Shown here: positions 13,701 through 24,400 of the stretch, one piece after another
Layout: each line of letters starts with the position of its first letter
Position numbering within the stretch: the stretch's first letter is position 1
Assembly: GCA_030562195.1 (NCBI GenBank)
Contig: JAUJPP010000007.1
Coordinates: 27,711,769-27,775,768, forward strand
From: Nipponacmea schrenckii
Lineage: Eukaryota > Mollusca > Gastropoda > Lottiidae
Reading direction: 5' to 3'
DNA length: 64,000 nucleotides
The notes under the pieces: model-generated
The model's database searches: none
What the model was told of the DNA's origin: nothing
Seen by the model: the letters and a program-made list of their open reading frames with translations, nothing else
Made by a program: the position numbers and the translations under genes

Positions 13701-16700
13701 TTATTAAGATAATTATTACTCTATTAAGATAACTACTGTATTACAATTACCTTACTCTATTAGAATTACTATTGCTCTATTAAGGTTAATACTCTTTCAA
13801 GATTACCCTTGCTGTATTAAGATTACTACTCTATTACTCCCTTACTCTAATAGAATTACTATTACTCTATTTAAATTACCATAACTTTATTAAGGAAGTT
13901 ATTAATTCAATTACTAATTACTGAATATTAATATCATAAAACTTCAGTATGTTGTATATTTGTAATTTTATTTTGAATTATTGTGTGCCATTTCAGAAGT
14001 AATGAATAATTTACAGGTTACAGCATGTGTAGAGAAGTGTGATATTTGTAGCATGTATCCGTTAAAAAAATAATATTTTTGTGTACATGTATTTGATATA
14101 ATTGTTGGTCTCTGTTTGACAGGAATAAGGAAGTTTCGAATTCACCAACAACAGATATAATTGATAAGAGTCCATCTTATACAAATTATAACAGATCTTC
14201 TTTTCCTCCTGTCTCTACTAAAAGGTTAGAAAATATTCAGCCATTCCTTGGATTTTAGCTCCTGGCTCATACAACCCTCTGAAGATTTCAATGATCCCTA
14301 ATTTTCTAAAATATATTTTATCATTATTTTACACCCCTTTGAAATATCTTATGGTTTTATTTTTTAAGAACATGATATTATTTTGTTTTTTTTTTTGTTT
14401 ATCTCGCAAAATGCTTATCATATCACATCACTGATCCTGTTCAATATAGTCTGAAATAAATGCCAAAAATGCCTTATTAAAATAATATTTTGTTACCATA
14501 TATTTTAACATTAGATTTGACGCAGTTACTGCCCAGACATACGAGAATGATGGAGATATAGCTGCCTGGGAAGAAGAGGCATTAAGGTTGGATTTCCTTA
14601 TTATCATATCCACTACCACTTGTTAATCATTAATTCTCATTAATAACATGGTTAATTGTTGTTTTAGTTCATTAAAACATTAATGTTTCTAATATTGTAG
14701 ACATTATGATCCACGCCCTCCCAGACCTCAACAAGCGACTCAAAAACATAGACCAGTTGATAGAAGAAGTGGCAGTACCTCACCCAAAGTCTTTCTTAAG
14801 GAGAAAATTCCTCCGCCACCACCTTCTCCGACAAGGTTCGAAATTTATGATGCATGATGCCTATTTTAACAGTATATCTAGCAATCTAACATAACTTTTA
14901 TTTTTTTTAACCCAAGGTACACATGGTTTAACTCCTAGCATTTATGTTGTAAACTCCTAACATTTAGAGTTGGTTTAAGGATCAATTACACTCCTACCAC
15001 CTAACAAATTGCTTTCATTTAACCCAAGGTCCAGATTATAAATCCCAGATATATCCAAAACTAACTGCTATTATCTCTTTCAGAAATCAAGAAAAAAATC
15101 TTGTATGAAATTCTATAGTTTCTATCTGAAATAATACCATTAGTTGAAATAATTCCTTATTCCATTTTACCAGTGTACACTATCAAATGTCAAAGACATC
15201 ATATCATATCAACCATCAGTTGTTGTAGACCATCCATCAGCTCATCTGCAACTATCGGAAATCTAAGTACATGTAGTTGAAATATCATTTGTCAGATATC
15301 CGAGGAATCAGCCATCCATATTATCATTTGTCAGATATCCAAGGAATCAGCGATTCATATTATCATTTGTCAGATATTTAAGAAATCAGCCATCCATATT
15401 ATCATTTGTCAGATATCCAAGCAATCAGCCATCCATATTATCATTTGTCAGATATCCAAGCAATCAGCCATCCATATTATCATTTGTCAGATATCCAATT
15501 AATCAGCCATCCTGAATATCATTTGTCAAACATCCAAGCAATCAGCCATCCAGGATATTACTTGTCAAATATCCATCCAGGATATCATTGTCATACATTC
15601 AATCAGTCATTAACTTCATCCGTCATCAAAACCATTAGTCAATAGTCATCCCAGTAATATTCCATATTTAAAACGTGACTTGCTGGATATTTTCTTCTTA
15701 ATAGTCACCCTTCTTTATTTTGATAGTCTTTTGTGTTTCTGTTTATTTTATCCATTAGAAATGAAGATAGTTCTGTAGATATGAACACTGGACGTTCAGG
15801 ACAATTGATTGATCAAATTGCCTTTTTAATGAATAAAGATGACAGTCTGCGTGTTAAAGAAGAACAACTCAGGTTGGCTATGTTTGAAGTGAAGCATGTT
15901 GGTTTGATAGTAGATAGTAGTTTAATGGAACAACTGGTCCCAGATGATGGCTAATTACTTTGAAATAGTTGTCAGTGATTTTAAGCGTTCATTTTACTTA
16001 CATACATTTATTAGATCTAATGCGAATCTGTACGGTGAAAGTATAAGCTCAGCTCAGTAAATTTCCAATTTCAGAAATTCAGAAAACTAGCTCAAAATAA
16101 TGAAATATGTCAAATATGTTGAACATTTGGTCCTAGCGTAGAATCAAATGTTGCTTGATTAAAAATACAATCAAGGAAAGACTTTTATTAAAAATTAGAT
16201 ATATCTAACAATAAGATTATTTTTCACAAAAAAATTTGCTATGTTTATTTAGAGAACGTCTTGAACGAAGACACAGCAACACTTCACAGAAAGACATGAG
16301 TAGTAACCTGAGGAAAAATTCTTCTTTAACTGATATAAGGTCTAGTCCAATATTAAAGACACCAGAATTCAGGTCAGAGTTGATTGTGTGGTGCTGTGGT
16401 TAGCTAGAGTCATACAAAAGTAGATAGTTTTAACTTTTTATAGGATTGTCTGTTTGGTTTGTTGTTTTCATTGAAATTAAAGTGTCAGGGATGAAGAATT
16501 TCCAGTTAATGTTGATTTTGTTTTATGTTCAAGGTTTGGATTTCAGCTTTAAATATGTCTTTGTGCTACTTTTACAATTCTGGTTTTTCAAAGAGGAAAG
16601 AAGCTTTGCTTATTGTTACTTTATTGCTTTTTCTGAAACTTTGGCTCCTCTGGGCCTCTTTAGATAATATCTTATGACTTAAAATATAATGTTACTATCA

Positions 16701-19700
16701 AAAAGGAAATAAAACAAAAACAAAACCTTGAAAATAGTTTAAAGCAAATACAGGGATAACTTCAGTTCATGATGATACTTTACAACAGATTGTCCCTTTC
16801 TTAACTTGTTGGCATTGATCTTCCTTGCGTCCATTTATAGATGATTCAAAAGCTGATAGCAAGTCATAAGATATTTGACTTAAAAAATGGCTCAGTTTTC
16901 AGCTGCTTTGTTCAGAATGTGTTGTTTACTTTGAATGTTTTGAATTATAATTTTATGAACAGAAGAAAATCGGATGATGTTCATAACATTACTTTTGTAC
17001 GCAATGGAGACAGTGGTATATTACGTGTTGTTAAAGTGGATGATAAACTCAGGTAGTTGTGTGTCAAAGCATGAAATATAGTTAGAAACAACTTGTATCT
17101 TGTAGCTCTACTCGGACTTCTGTGGTGACCTGATTCTATGTTAGCCCTTCTGTTAAATAAGTGAAGAAGATTTAACAATGCTAAAATTATTCTATAACCA
17201 ATACCAGACGCTGAAAATATTTGATTTTGAGTTTTATAAAATAACAGATACAATTCCAATCAGGAACCACAGTTGTTAGAGAATAGTTCTGAAATTGTTC
17301 AGGTAGTTTCTCATTTAGGTCAGAGATAATGTACATAGTGATAGTTGTCAAATACATTGTATATTGTACATTGTATATTTCTATTTATATTAGTGTATTG
17401 TATTTACATCTTAATAATAACTTATATTATCTTATATTTATTTATAAAACTATAGTGTATGATAACAAATGATAATTAATCTATTATTAATAATAACACC
17501 CAATATGAAAACTCTTTACTAACATATATTATTAACCCTCTAGTTCGGATATATTAACCCCTGAACAGCAGTATTTTAGACCTGTATTAGAAGCTGAGGA
17601 AGACGACAATGACAGTCTTGCTGATACGATACATGAGGAACTAGACAGGTTAACCATTCTTGATAGCTTGGTTATCTTTCAAAGCATGACACACATGTTT
17701 TAGCTTGGCTTTGGTGTTATCAACTTTTCAGCACCTCATGTGTGACCATATCATGTTTTTACACACATTGGTCATGATTTCATTACATAATTTCATAACA
17801 TGGTTGTTAAAAGTGTGTATTTTTCACAGTTAAGGTGACATCAACGTTCAAAAAGACGAAAACAGTGTCTATTCTTCATTCCTCAAGGACATCTGGAATG
17901 TTGCTTCTTTGAGCTTTGTTCAATGATTTTTCTTCAATTCCTAATTTTGTTTGAATTCCTGTTTCTGCTTTGATTTTGGAACTCATTTGGGAAACGGGAT
18001 TCTTGCATGTCATGAAAACTCTTACCTTTCTGCCTCTGTAAATAGAGATTTAAGAATAACTGATCTTGTAAAAAACGGTACTATAAACTTGTTTGTATAT
18101 TTGAATTGAAGTGTGTAGAAGATTTTTTTAGATGGTTGATGGGTATATTTGACTTTTGAGCCCCTTTTTGTCACTGATTGCTAATCCATTTCTTGGATCC
18201 ACCCATACAATAAATACTGCCTGTTGATGAGTTTATATGAAATTTAAGCAATCATATCTAGTGTTCAGAAATGTCTTACAGTTTGTTACTAATAAGAAAA
18301 GTTCTGGTAGTGTTATAAAAAATTAATAAACACATAAATAATATTGCTTATACTATAATGTTTCAGTGAAGTTGGTGATTTTACAGAACGTAAAGCATTA
18401 TTTGAAAATAAGAGCCCATCACCAGTAGAATCACCTGCAGGTCCTGCTAGAGTTGAAAAACGGGTGTGGTCTCCTACATCACCTGTATATAAAGAACCTC
18501 CATCTTCAAATGGCATCACATCCGATTCAGATGTAAGTATGATCATCACAGCATGAAAATCAAATCATTGATCAATGAAATAATTCAAAGCTGTGGCTCC
18601 GCTTAATTGTTGTTCCTGTTTGTAGAATGTAGTTTTTATGTTGGCATGCTTCTTGTTCATTTTACAGCATTTTTATTTCCTATTTTCACACCACTAATTA
18701 ACATTGATTAAATCATTAATTAGCAACAGAATTAAAACTCTTACATGTTGGAAGTTTTAGACATACATAGAATTTAATGGTTTATTTTGACACAAGTCAT
18801 TGAAGCATTTCACAAATTTGTTCAGCTTCAAATGTGTAAAATTAAAGATACTTTGTTTAGAAATTAATCTGTCAAATTTGCACCAAATAACTTCATAAGA
18901 TTACAAGTCATGTCTAATGAAATATCAGACAGTTATTGAGAGCTGAATTTGAGCTTTCAGAAGAACTCATCCATAACTCTAAAGCTTACTAAATAATGAG
19001 TGATTCTGAAAGCTCAAGCAAAGCAATCATGATATTTTACCAGACATGATCTTTTAATGCTCATTTAAAGGGAATGTAAAGAGTATTTCGTGACTTTAGG
19101 TGTATTGGGGACACTGATAACATTGATTTACACCACCCCAATTATCATTTAAACATCTATGGTTATTGCTACTCCACTTAATTTAATTGTTTTATAACAT
19201 CACTAAAAATATTGACAGTGACCTTTGTGGAATGCAAGAAATATTGATGTCTGAATGAAAATTTAAATGGTGCAAATTAATGCTATCTGTGTTCACAACA
19301 TGCATACATTGTTAATAAAAAACCTCTTGACAATCCCCTTGATTTGTACTAATCTGTTGTTTCATCTAATGATGTCTGCTTTTAGCCGTCTCCTAAAGTA
19401 GTGTCTACTGCTGTGTTCAGGCCTTCGAATGGCACAGTGGAGAAATCTCAAGGATCGCCAAGAAAACGAAGGCCTTATTCTGAATTGTATACGTCCAGTT
19501 TCACTAATGCTAATCTTGCTAAATTAGTTTTGGGAGAACCTACCACCCAACCTAGTCATGTAAGTGTGTGTGTTTATATTTAAACACCAGTGTAGGTTTA
19601 TTTCTATTAGTGTGTATCACTTCACCTTATATAATATGATACATCAAGTTTAAAATCAAATAATAATATATATTCCTATATATTCCTATATATTCAACAT

Positions 19701-21648
19701 ATAATCTTTATAACATCAGGACTACTGATTTAGATAATTTTTCTGACTAGTATTTGGACTATGGATTTGAAAGTTAGTGACGGCTACAGTAATTGACTTC
19801 ATCAGGACACATTTTAATGCAAAAATAAAAACTTCCGAAAAAAGAAAGAAATTGTTAACTTTTGGATAGTCTCTAGTGGTCATGGCAACCATTATTTTGA
19901 CATTCTTATATATCATGATGAGAAAATTATTATATTGAATAAATGTAAGAGCCCTATATTTTATATACTCATATAAACTGTAGAATTAGGCTATTAGGTA
20001 CAGTCCCATATTATACTGTATTATGCACCTTGGTAATATAAACAATAGTCCAGTAGTCCCAAACATTCCATAATAGTAGATTAATTATTTATTATAAAAT
20101 TGAATATAATAATATCAGCTGCAAAGATATTCATTTACCACCTGATGCCAATCTGCAATTGTGGTTTTCAACTCATTATTTGATTCAAATTGATTAAATT
20201 AAATTTGAAATTACATGATGTCTATAAGAAACTACCCCTCTATACTGATTTTAAAATTAAATGTAAAAATTCACATTTCATTATTTTTCTACTTCTAATG
20301 ATGTTCTGCATGATTGTTAATAATTTACACTTATATCTGTAATGTTTACTTATATTAACAAATTGTTATAGTCTATGTTTTACTAAAACTGCTTTTCTGC
20401 TTCAAGCCTTCAATAAATTTAAATAATAATTCTTATATATTATATATTATTATGTACTATCCATCACATTGCCTTAATGCTCCTACATTTGTTTCAATTT
20501 TAATGATTAAGGGCATTGTAAAGATTTAACCTAGTAAATTTATGTGCATATTTAATAATGTCTATCAGTAGCATAAGCCTATTACTGGCAATCAATGTAG
20601 TAATATTTCACAGCTTTTCAACTTATGTTGCTCTAACCACTCTTTCAAGCTTTCCACTTTCTTTCTCTTTGCTTGTAGAAAATCCATGTGCGTAAAATGT
20701 GGCAACAGCCGCAGTCTAAATCACATGATGATCACAATGCTCCTAATACTGATGCAGAGGTACGTATTGGTGTTGTGTTGCTGTCAATTTTAACGTTATC
20801 TTAAAGCCTTGTTCATACATCGAATGTTTGTGTGCCGAAGTCCATTTGGCGCAGGAAAAGTTTGACATTTGAATTTGTTTTTTAAAATTGACTTTTACTG
20901 AATATTTTTATGTGAATTGGATTTTCATCTTTGAAATAAGTAAGAATGGTACTTATTATTATTATTATTTAAAAAATGTTTTTATAGAGCTAAATTTTTG
21001 GTTAAAATAATTTATATTTTTATATCAACACACAATCATTCAGAAATTAGCAGTTCAGTTTCAGTTCCAATCCATATAAAATAATTTGTAAATTCAATTT
21101 ACAGTTTTAAATGTGAGACAAGTTGTATATTAAGTACTCTAGGTATCTTTATTAAGATACATGTACTTTCTGGCTAATCTAATGGCCCAATCTTGTTCTA
21201 TCACAGATATTTTCAGATTTTCCATCCAATTATGGTACTCAGTAGAGCAAAAAAATTGCAAAAGCTTAAGTTGGTTAGAGGTGCAAAATCCCCATTGTCT
21301 GCAATCATCAGATTCATTGACATCTCCAGTGCAGAAGAGTAGAAGTCCATTTCATTTTCATTTCCAATTATGAAACAGAGGTTTTAGAAAGTAATTCAAA
21401 TAATCTTATGTAGGCCTATACCACAGGTGAAAGCTTAAGAATTTTTGCAAAACCTTATAATGTACCCTTTGGATTCATTATATGCCTCTTTCTCTTTCTA
21501 GTTAAAGAAAGCATATTTTAGACAACAAGATGAAATCCGACAGTTACAAGAACAAATTAACTTAAAAGATAAAAGAATTCGACAATTGGAAGAAGAATTG
21601 AAAGGAGTAAGAGAGACATCTTGTGGACCAGGAGAGAGTAATTGTTGA
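125..21648 (+). CDS. Large multi-exon gene of unknown identity, 3' part (34 exons, 1299 residues in window)
   Basis: I do not recognise this protein. Thirty-four exons join in one frame without a stop from 125 to the TGA at 21646-21648; every one has an AG acceptor and GT donor, and total coding length is 3900 nt. The gene starts upstream of the window, because the first exon opens with an acceptor (TTTTAG) and no ATG. The protein is rich in Ser, Pro, Gln, Arg and Glu, has no globular domain I can see, and ends in a short coiled coil, so a scaffold or cytoskeleton-associated role is possible but only inferred. Almost every intron splits an AG|N codon, so Arg or Ser sits at nearly every junction. 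A motif D-I-x-x-W-(Q/E)-x-E-x-L recurs in exons 3, 7 and 25. Acidic patches of the LIMCH1/LMO7 kind are faintly reminiscent, but no calponin-homology or LIM domain is present here. Introns hold only repeats and unremarkable AT-rich sequence. Confidence 0.85.
5585..5850. repeat. Degenerate tandem repeat, unit about 33 bp, in intron 8
   Basis: Five or six imperfect units around the core CTATTCACTTGTCTTTAGGG followed by TCTGAAAA, with variable A runs. Several units carry a TTTAGGGT segment. No coding potential. Confidence 0.7.
7852..8307 (+). CDS. Unknown gene, exon 12: large exon with four 30-residue tandem repeats
   Basis: At 456 nt this is four to five times longer than its neighbours, but still symmetric phase 2. 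Acceptor TTTCATTGCAG, donor AGAAG|GTGGG. After a diverged half unit it encodes four copies of a 30-residue repeat (7919-8278). Each copy is built of two sub-units of the form VYQQ-x-S-R-H-Q-E-P, closed by HQEK. The repeat is Gln/Ser/Arg/His-rich with no Cys and few hydrophobic residues apart from Val and Tyr, so it is probably disordered; the regular Tyr could be phosphorylation sites (inference). DNA identity between copies is very high, so the expansion is recent and copy number may vary between individuals. Confidence 0.85.
7919..8278 (+). repeat. Coding minisatellite, 4 x 90 bp
   Basis: Four head-to-tail 90-bp units. Copies 2 and 3 look identical by eye; copy 1 differs at an N/T codon and an L/V codon, and copy 4 at P and Q codons near its end. 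The minus strand is also open across the array; this follows from the repeat period being a multiple of three and is not a second gene. Confidence 0.95.
8550..11972 (+). CDS. Unknown gene, exons 13-20, with an internally duplicated three-exon block
   Basis: Exons at 8550-8642, 9007-9114, 10653-10727, 10874-10975, 11102-11194, 11330-11428, 11621-11680 and 11889-11972, all phase 2. Exons 13-15 and 17-19 are paralogous in order. Exons 13 and 17 are both 93 nt and end SPFSQRREFR and SPFAKRREVR. Exons 14 and 18 share a T/S-EIPS start and a later SYP. Exons 15 and 19 both begin PFVPF. Exon 16 (ending FSQAKR) resembles exon 9. Exon 20 has a PPPSPDS segment. The intron between exons 14 and 15 is unusual: its donor has been amplified into a microsatellite, and it holds a 1.06-kb element with inverted-repeat ends. 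Confidence 0.8.
9115..9246 (+). repeat. Splice-donor-derived tandem repeat, left part
   Basis: The intron after exon 14 begins GTAAGTTCAGATATTATAA, and this unit of roughly 19-22 bp is repeated about six times, so GTAAGT recurs downstream of the genuine donor at 9115. The array resumes at 10313 after an inserted element. Confidence 0.85.
9251..10308. mobile_element. TTAA-flanked inverted-repeat element containing a degraded copy of host-gene exons
   Basis: The ends are GGGGGTTGACAACC and its perfect 14-bp reverse complement, flanked on both sides by TTAA (9247-9250 and 10309-10312). A TTAA target duplication is characteristic of the piggyBac superfamily, but no transposase ORF is present, so the element is non-autonomous. 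Its interior (about 9320-10075) is a badly degraded, deletion-rich copy of the host region 10515-11400, covering exons 15-17, the start of exon 18 and the introns between. The last 230 bp (10078-10308) are unrelated and look clean. It interrupts the donor-derived tandem array in intron 14. The alternative, that the interior is noisy-read gap fill, is discussed in the findings. Confidence 0.65.
9320..10075 (+). pseudogene. Degraded duplicate of exons 15-17 and the start of exon 18 with introns
   Basis: Collinear anchors link this copy to the real locus: ATTAAAGCGAA at 9407 and 10604, TTACTCACAA at 9508 and 10710, TTGCCAAATTT at 9695 and 10950, TTTAACCTGTAAAATT at 9796 and 11078, and CGTAACACAAA at 9930 and 11231. 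The offset grows from 1198 to about 1317, so the copy has lost sequence steadily. Exons and introns look equally diverged, the splice sites are mostly destroyed and the reading frames are broken. Confidence 0.8.
10313..10535 (+). repeat. Splice-donor-derived tandem repeat, right part
   Basis: Continuation of the array interrupted at 9251-10308, with about ten further units of the (A)GTAAGTTCAGATATTATT type, some mutated to GTAAGCTC, GTAGTTTC or GCAAGTTC. Confidence 0.85.
12645..17648 (+). CDS. Unknown gene, exons 21-30
   Basis: Exons at 12645-12728, 12872-12967, 13247-13315, 14123-14224, 14515-14586, 14701-14835, 15759-15872, 16253-16372, 16963-17052 and 17544-17648, all phase-2 symmetric with AG|GT-type donors. 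Exon 25 carries DGDIAAWEEEALR, the third copy of the W motif. Exon 26 is basic and Pro-rich with a KIPPPPPSPTR end, a possible SH3 or EVH1 ligand (inference). Exons 27-30 are less repetitive and more charged, with hydrophobic spacing such as GQLIDQIAFLMN in exon 27 and SGILRVVKVDDKLR in exon 29, so they may form short helices. The intron between exons 26 and 27 holds a tandem repeat. Confidence 0.8.
13560..13920. repeat. Degenerate AT-rich tandem repeat in intron 23
   Basis: Imperfect units of 20-25 bp around TTACTCTATTAAGATTACTA. It is too diverged to count units reliably, and no coding potential is supported. Confidence 0.55.
15284..15600 (+). repeat. 39-bp tandem repeat in intron 26
   Basis: About eight imperfect copies of a 39-bp unit containing TATCATTTGTCAGATATCC followed by an AATCAGCCATCC block. 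Because 39 is a multiple of three, one frame stays open (15406-15645), but it does not fit the phase series of the gene and has no splice sites. Confidence 0.85.
18367..21648 (+). CDS. Unknown gene, exons 31-34: C-terminus with coiled coil and stop
   Basis: Exons at 18367-18532 (phase 2 in, 0 out), 19386-19559, 20679-20759 and 21502-21648. From here the donors change to the GTAAGT/GTACGT type after complete codons, so the phase-2 series ends at exon 31. Exon 31 contains FTERKALFENKSPSP and is Pro/Ser-rich. Exon 32 has a basic KRRPYSELY segment and a hydrophobic NLAKLVLG. The last exon encodes a heptad-like coiled coil of about 35 residues (IRQLQEQINLKDKRIRQLEE core) and ends GPGESNC before TGA. 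The coiled coil suggests dimerisation. The terminal Cys lies four residues too close to the end for a CaaX box. Confidence 0.85.
18909..19048. repeat. Imperfect inverted repeat (hairpin) in intron 31
   Basis: The left arm at 18909-18962 pairs with the right arm at 19003-19048: CATGTCTAATGAAATATC against GATATTTTACCAGACATG, and GAGCTTTCAGAA against TTCTGAAAGCTC, around a 40-bp loop. Probably a small MITE remnant or a strong RNA hairpin. Confidence 0.6.
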
Positions 21649-22296
21649 CTATAAACATATTGTTAATATTGTTGTCTCATTATTATTATCATTAACAATA
21701 CCTCCACATTGATTATTTTACAGTGCTATAATCTCTCAAACCTACTACACAATTAAAACCTTGCCTTAATTCACAGCTATCATTGTTTAGTTAGCAATAA
21801 TTTATTACAAAAATCTACCTACTAGTTCATACATTGCTTCAATCTGAGAGTAACATACATTAACTTGTTATTCATACCAGGCTTAATTCTGGGCATTGCA
21901 TTCTCAAAATGACTTGGTGCTATAAAATATCCTAGTGTTAAGATTGTTTCGAGAATATGTGGCTAGGTTTGACAGGTATTTCAAAGCTAGTTAACTGAAC
22001 TATTGATAGGAAGCCTGCGGTGGTGTCAGCGGCAAGACTATGCACAAGTTTGCTATTTGGTAGGACGTTTATATACATTGTTTTTGTACATCTTGATTTA
22101 AGTTTTTTTCCAGTTTGAAATTTGTTAAATTTGAGTTTTGACTAAAGAATATTATTTTAATTTTCGTTCAAAACCTCTTTTTATATTGTTTTTGAAAGTT
22201 GTGAAATGTGGTTATTATTAGTTAAGATTTTTTGTGTGTGATCATACTGTGAAGACGCTGATGTAAAAACATGCTACAAATGAAAGGTATTTTAGA

Positions 22297-22302
22297 AATA
22301 AA
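22297..22302 (+). promoter_or_regulatory. Candidate polyadenylation signal of the unknown gene
   Basis: The first canonical AATAAA I see downstream of the TGA at 21646-21648, in GAAATAAAGATG context. No transcript end is available to confirm it. Confidence 0.4.
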
Positions 22303-23427
22303 GATGAATACAAGATTTCTTTGACTTCTAGAATATTGGAGAAAATGTACTAGAAATTCCACAATTACTATTTATTATTAAAACTATTCCCACCAAGACT
22401 TTGAACTTTGCTTATATTTACATTTTACTGTGCTCATTATTATTAATTGCTCTAAATAACTTATTAAATATGTGCAATCAGATTCTTTACAAAGATAACA
22501 ATTTAATGCTTGCTGCCGCTCAATTATTGAAGCATAGATCCACATTATTAGTTAAGTCAAGGGAACAGCTATAACTTGCTTCTGTGCTTAAGAAAGCAAG
22601 ATTAGGAAAGACCTTACTTATATGAAAAACATTGTTATGAAAGCTTTTTAAAAATTCACTATGTTTATTTTGTTTATTTTTTATCTAATTTCTGTTAATT
22701 TTTTTTTCACTTTGATTTTAGAATTGTTAGATAATTTCAAGATTTTCTTTTTGAACTGTTGTAAATTTTTTAAGCATAATGATTTGAATATTTATGAGAC
22801 ATACAAATGGAATTTATTCTAGTCAGTCAATATTGAAAACTAAATAAATTTTGCACTGGTCATTATTTCGAACTCTCTAATAATTGAGATTGAAAAGTTA
22901 ATTTAATGCTTTTAGTTATTGAAATTTCTTTCTGAGACTTCTTTGGCATTAATGTGGATAATATTAACAGAAGTTAGTCTACCATTACCAATTGATTCAT
23001 TTTCATTCATTATCAGGCTTGTTTATTATTATATAATTAAAGTTTTGAATAGTAAAGAAATAGAATGTATTATGTTTTATAGTTATCATTAATCACTTCT
23101 TTCCGCAAATAATCTTCAGCAAGTTTCTTGTGATATCAATAATTGTAGAAATATTGTACATTTTTAACAAATATTTATATAAAGTAATTTATCTTATCTT
23201 TTACAGTTTTGTATAGGCCACTATTATTATAGTCAGGCCAAATATTTGAGCACATTTGTAGACAATTTTAGCCATAAACCAAGCAGTCTACTAAATGGCT
23301 ATGTAGTATGAAGTAGTAATGAGTAGATGTAAATCTGTCCACTATTTATACTACCCCAAAATAACAGACCGGTAATATTTCTGTTTGAGTTGGACTCTTT
23401 ATAACTGACTATACTGATCTTTAACAG

Positions 23428-23495
23428 ACTGTAACTGTCGGAGGATCATTACTGGATATCAAGAAGTCAAGATATGCAATTTACCATCTACAGAG
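23428..23495 (+). CDS. Orphan candidate exon (possible alternative 3' exon of the upstream gene)
   Basis: Sixty-eight bases between a good acceptor (CTTTAACAG) and a good donor (CAGAG|GTATTC), open in the frame phase 0 in, phase 2 out. It would encode TVTVGGSLLDIKKSRYAIYH and a few more residues. Exons 32 and 33 of the upstream gene end in phase 0 and could splice to it. A phase-compatible acceptor follows at 24420 (GATGTTGCAG), opening about 70 residues, but that stretch lies beside transposon sequence. Unsupported by homology. Confidence 0.25.
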
Positions 23496-24256
23496 GTATT
23501 CATACTTTTTTTAGTCATAAGAACATGGAATTATTTGACATGATGCTAAATATCTTAGAGGTGCCAAAATCTCAACAAGAAAGTGTCAAAATAATGAACT
23601 TTGTTAAAGATTTGAAATATTATTATCTCATTTAATTGAGATCTGTTAAAAAACATTTATTCATTTTGTGTATATTGCATTGTTGATCTGATAATGTTTT
23701 TGTTTTATAAATGTATTTTTCTGGAATGTTGATCTGCTGCATGTTCTTTTTTATTTTTTTTAATCTTTCTGTAGTTTATTTGATATTTGGTTTCAGAAAT
23801 GAAATAATACTGCCATTTTGGTTATTTGAAAGTATTATAGGAATAAGAAATTTGGAAAAATGAATTCCTGATTAATTCTGTTCTGTATTTTTATAAATTT
23901 GATGTGGAATAAAACTGCTTTTTTGGTTAATAGAGAATGAGGTGAGAAATATGAATTTGGAAAATAAATTCCTGTTACTTAAATGATACCATGACAAAAT
24001 TATATAGATCTAAAATACTTCCAGTGACTTGTATGATTGTATTTTAATACCCCAGAGTGATTTATAATATTGTTTGTATATGATGCTCTTTGGTTAGACT
24101 GTAATTAAAGCTCTCAAACCCTTTAATACTTTTCATAATTTTGTCACTCTATGAGTTATGTTGAATTGAATTGGTTACCATTGGACATTGAGCCAAGAAA
24201 ATCAGATTGTCTTCTCTCAGCATCATAAGCTGAATCTTTGATATGCTACATTAGCC

Positions 24257-24258
<2 letters not shown>

Positions 24259-24293
<35 letters not shown>
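24259..24293. repeat. (ATA)n microsatellite
   Basis: About eleven ATA/AAT units. It runs directly into AAATTCTTTATTCGGC, the same sequence found beside the second microsatellite at 29468, so it is the poly(ATT) tail of a minus-strand LINE. Confidence 0.9.
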
Positions 24294-24296
<3 letters not shown>

Positions 24297-24400
24297 TCTT
24301 TATTCGGCCTATCAATTATGTTACAAAATCATTCTAACAAGAGGTCAAATAAGTGTACTTTTGACTATCAGTAGCACAAGCGTAGATTACGTTAACAGTA
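24259..24400 (-). mobile_element. 3' end fragment of a minus-strand LINE
   Basis: On the minus strand this reads GCCGAATAAAGAATTTATT then (ATT)n, matching the tail of the larger minus-strand LINE at 29468. Only about 100 bp of 3' sequence remain; the left and right limits are approximate. Confidence 0.6.

Larger units (their letters stand above)
21649..24258. other. 3' UTR and intergenic region after the unknown gene
   Basis: No further confident coding sequence. AATAAA at 22297-22302, about 650 nt after the stop, is a reasonable polyadenylation signal. The rest is AT-rich; one short candidate exon at 23428-23495 is listed separately. Confidence 0.6.

Noticed and set aside
15284..15600. CRISPR-like regular repeats
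   Set aside because: Units are contiguous without unique spacers, and this is a eukaryotic intron.
15406..15645. 79-codon ORF of repeated SDIQAISHPYYH units
   Set aside because: It is a by-product of a 39-bp intronic tandem repeat, has no splice sites, and does not fit the phase-2 exon series.
19067..19340. Possible MITE bounded by AAAGGGAATGTAAAGAG and CTCTTGACAATCCCCTT, with a similar pair at 58170-58391
   Set aside because: The end similarity is short and imperfect and the interiors do not match, so I could not support a family.
21161..21373. 70-codon ORF before the last exon of the unknown gene
   Set aside because: No acceptor and donor pair in a compatible phase; the frame reads through intron-like sequence.
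125..21648. Naming the first gene as a LIMCH1/LMO7-type protein
   Set aside because: Acidic stretches are only vaguely similar and no LIM or calponin-homology domain is visible in the window.
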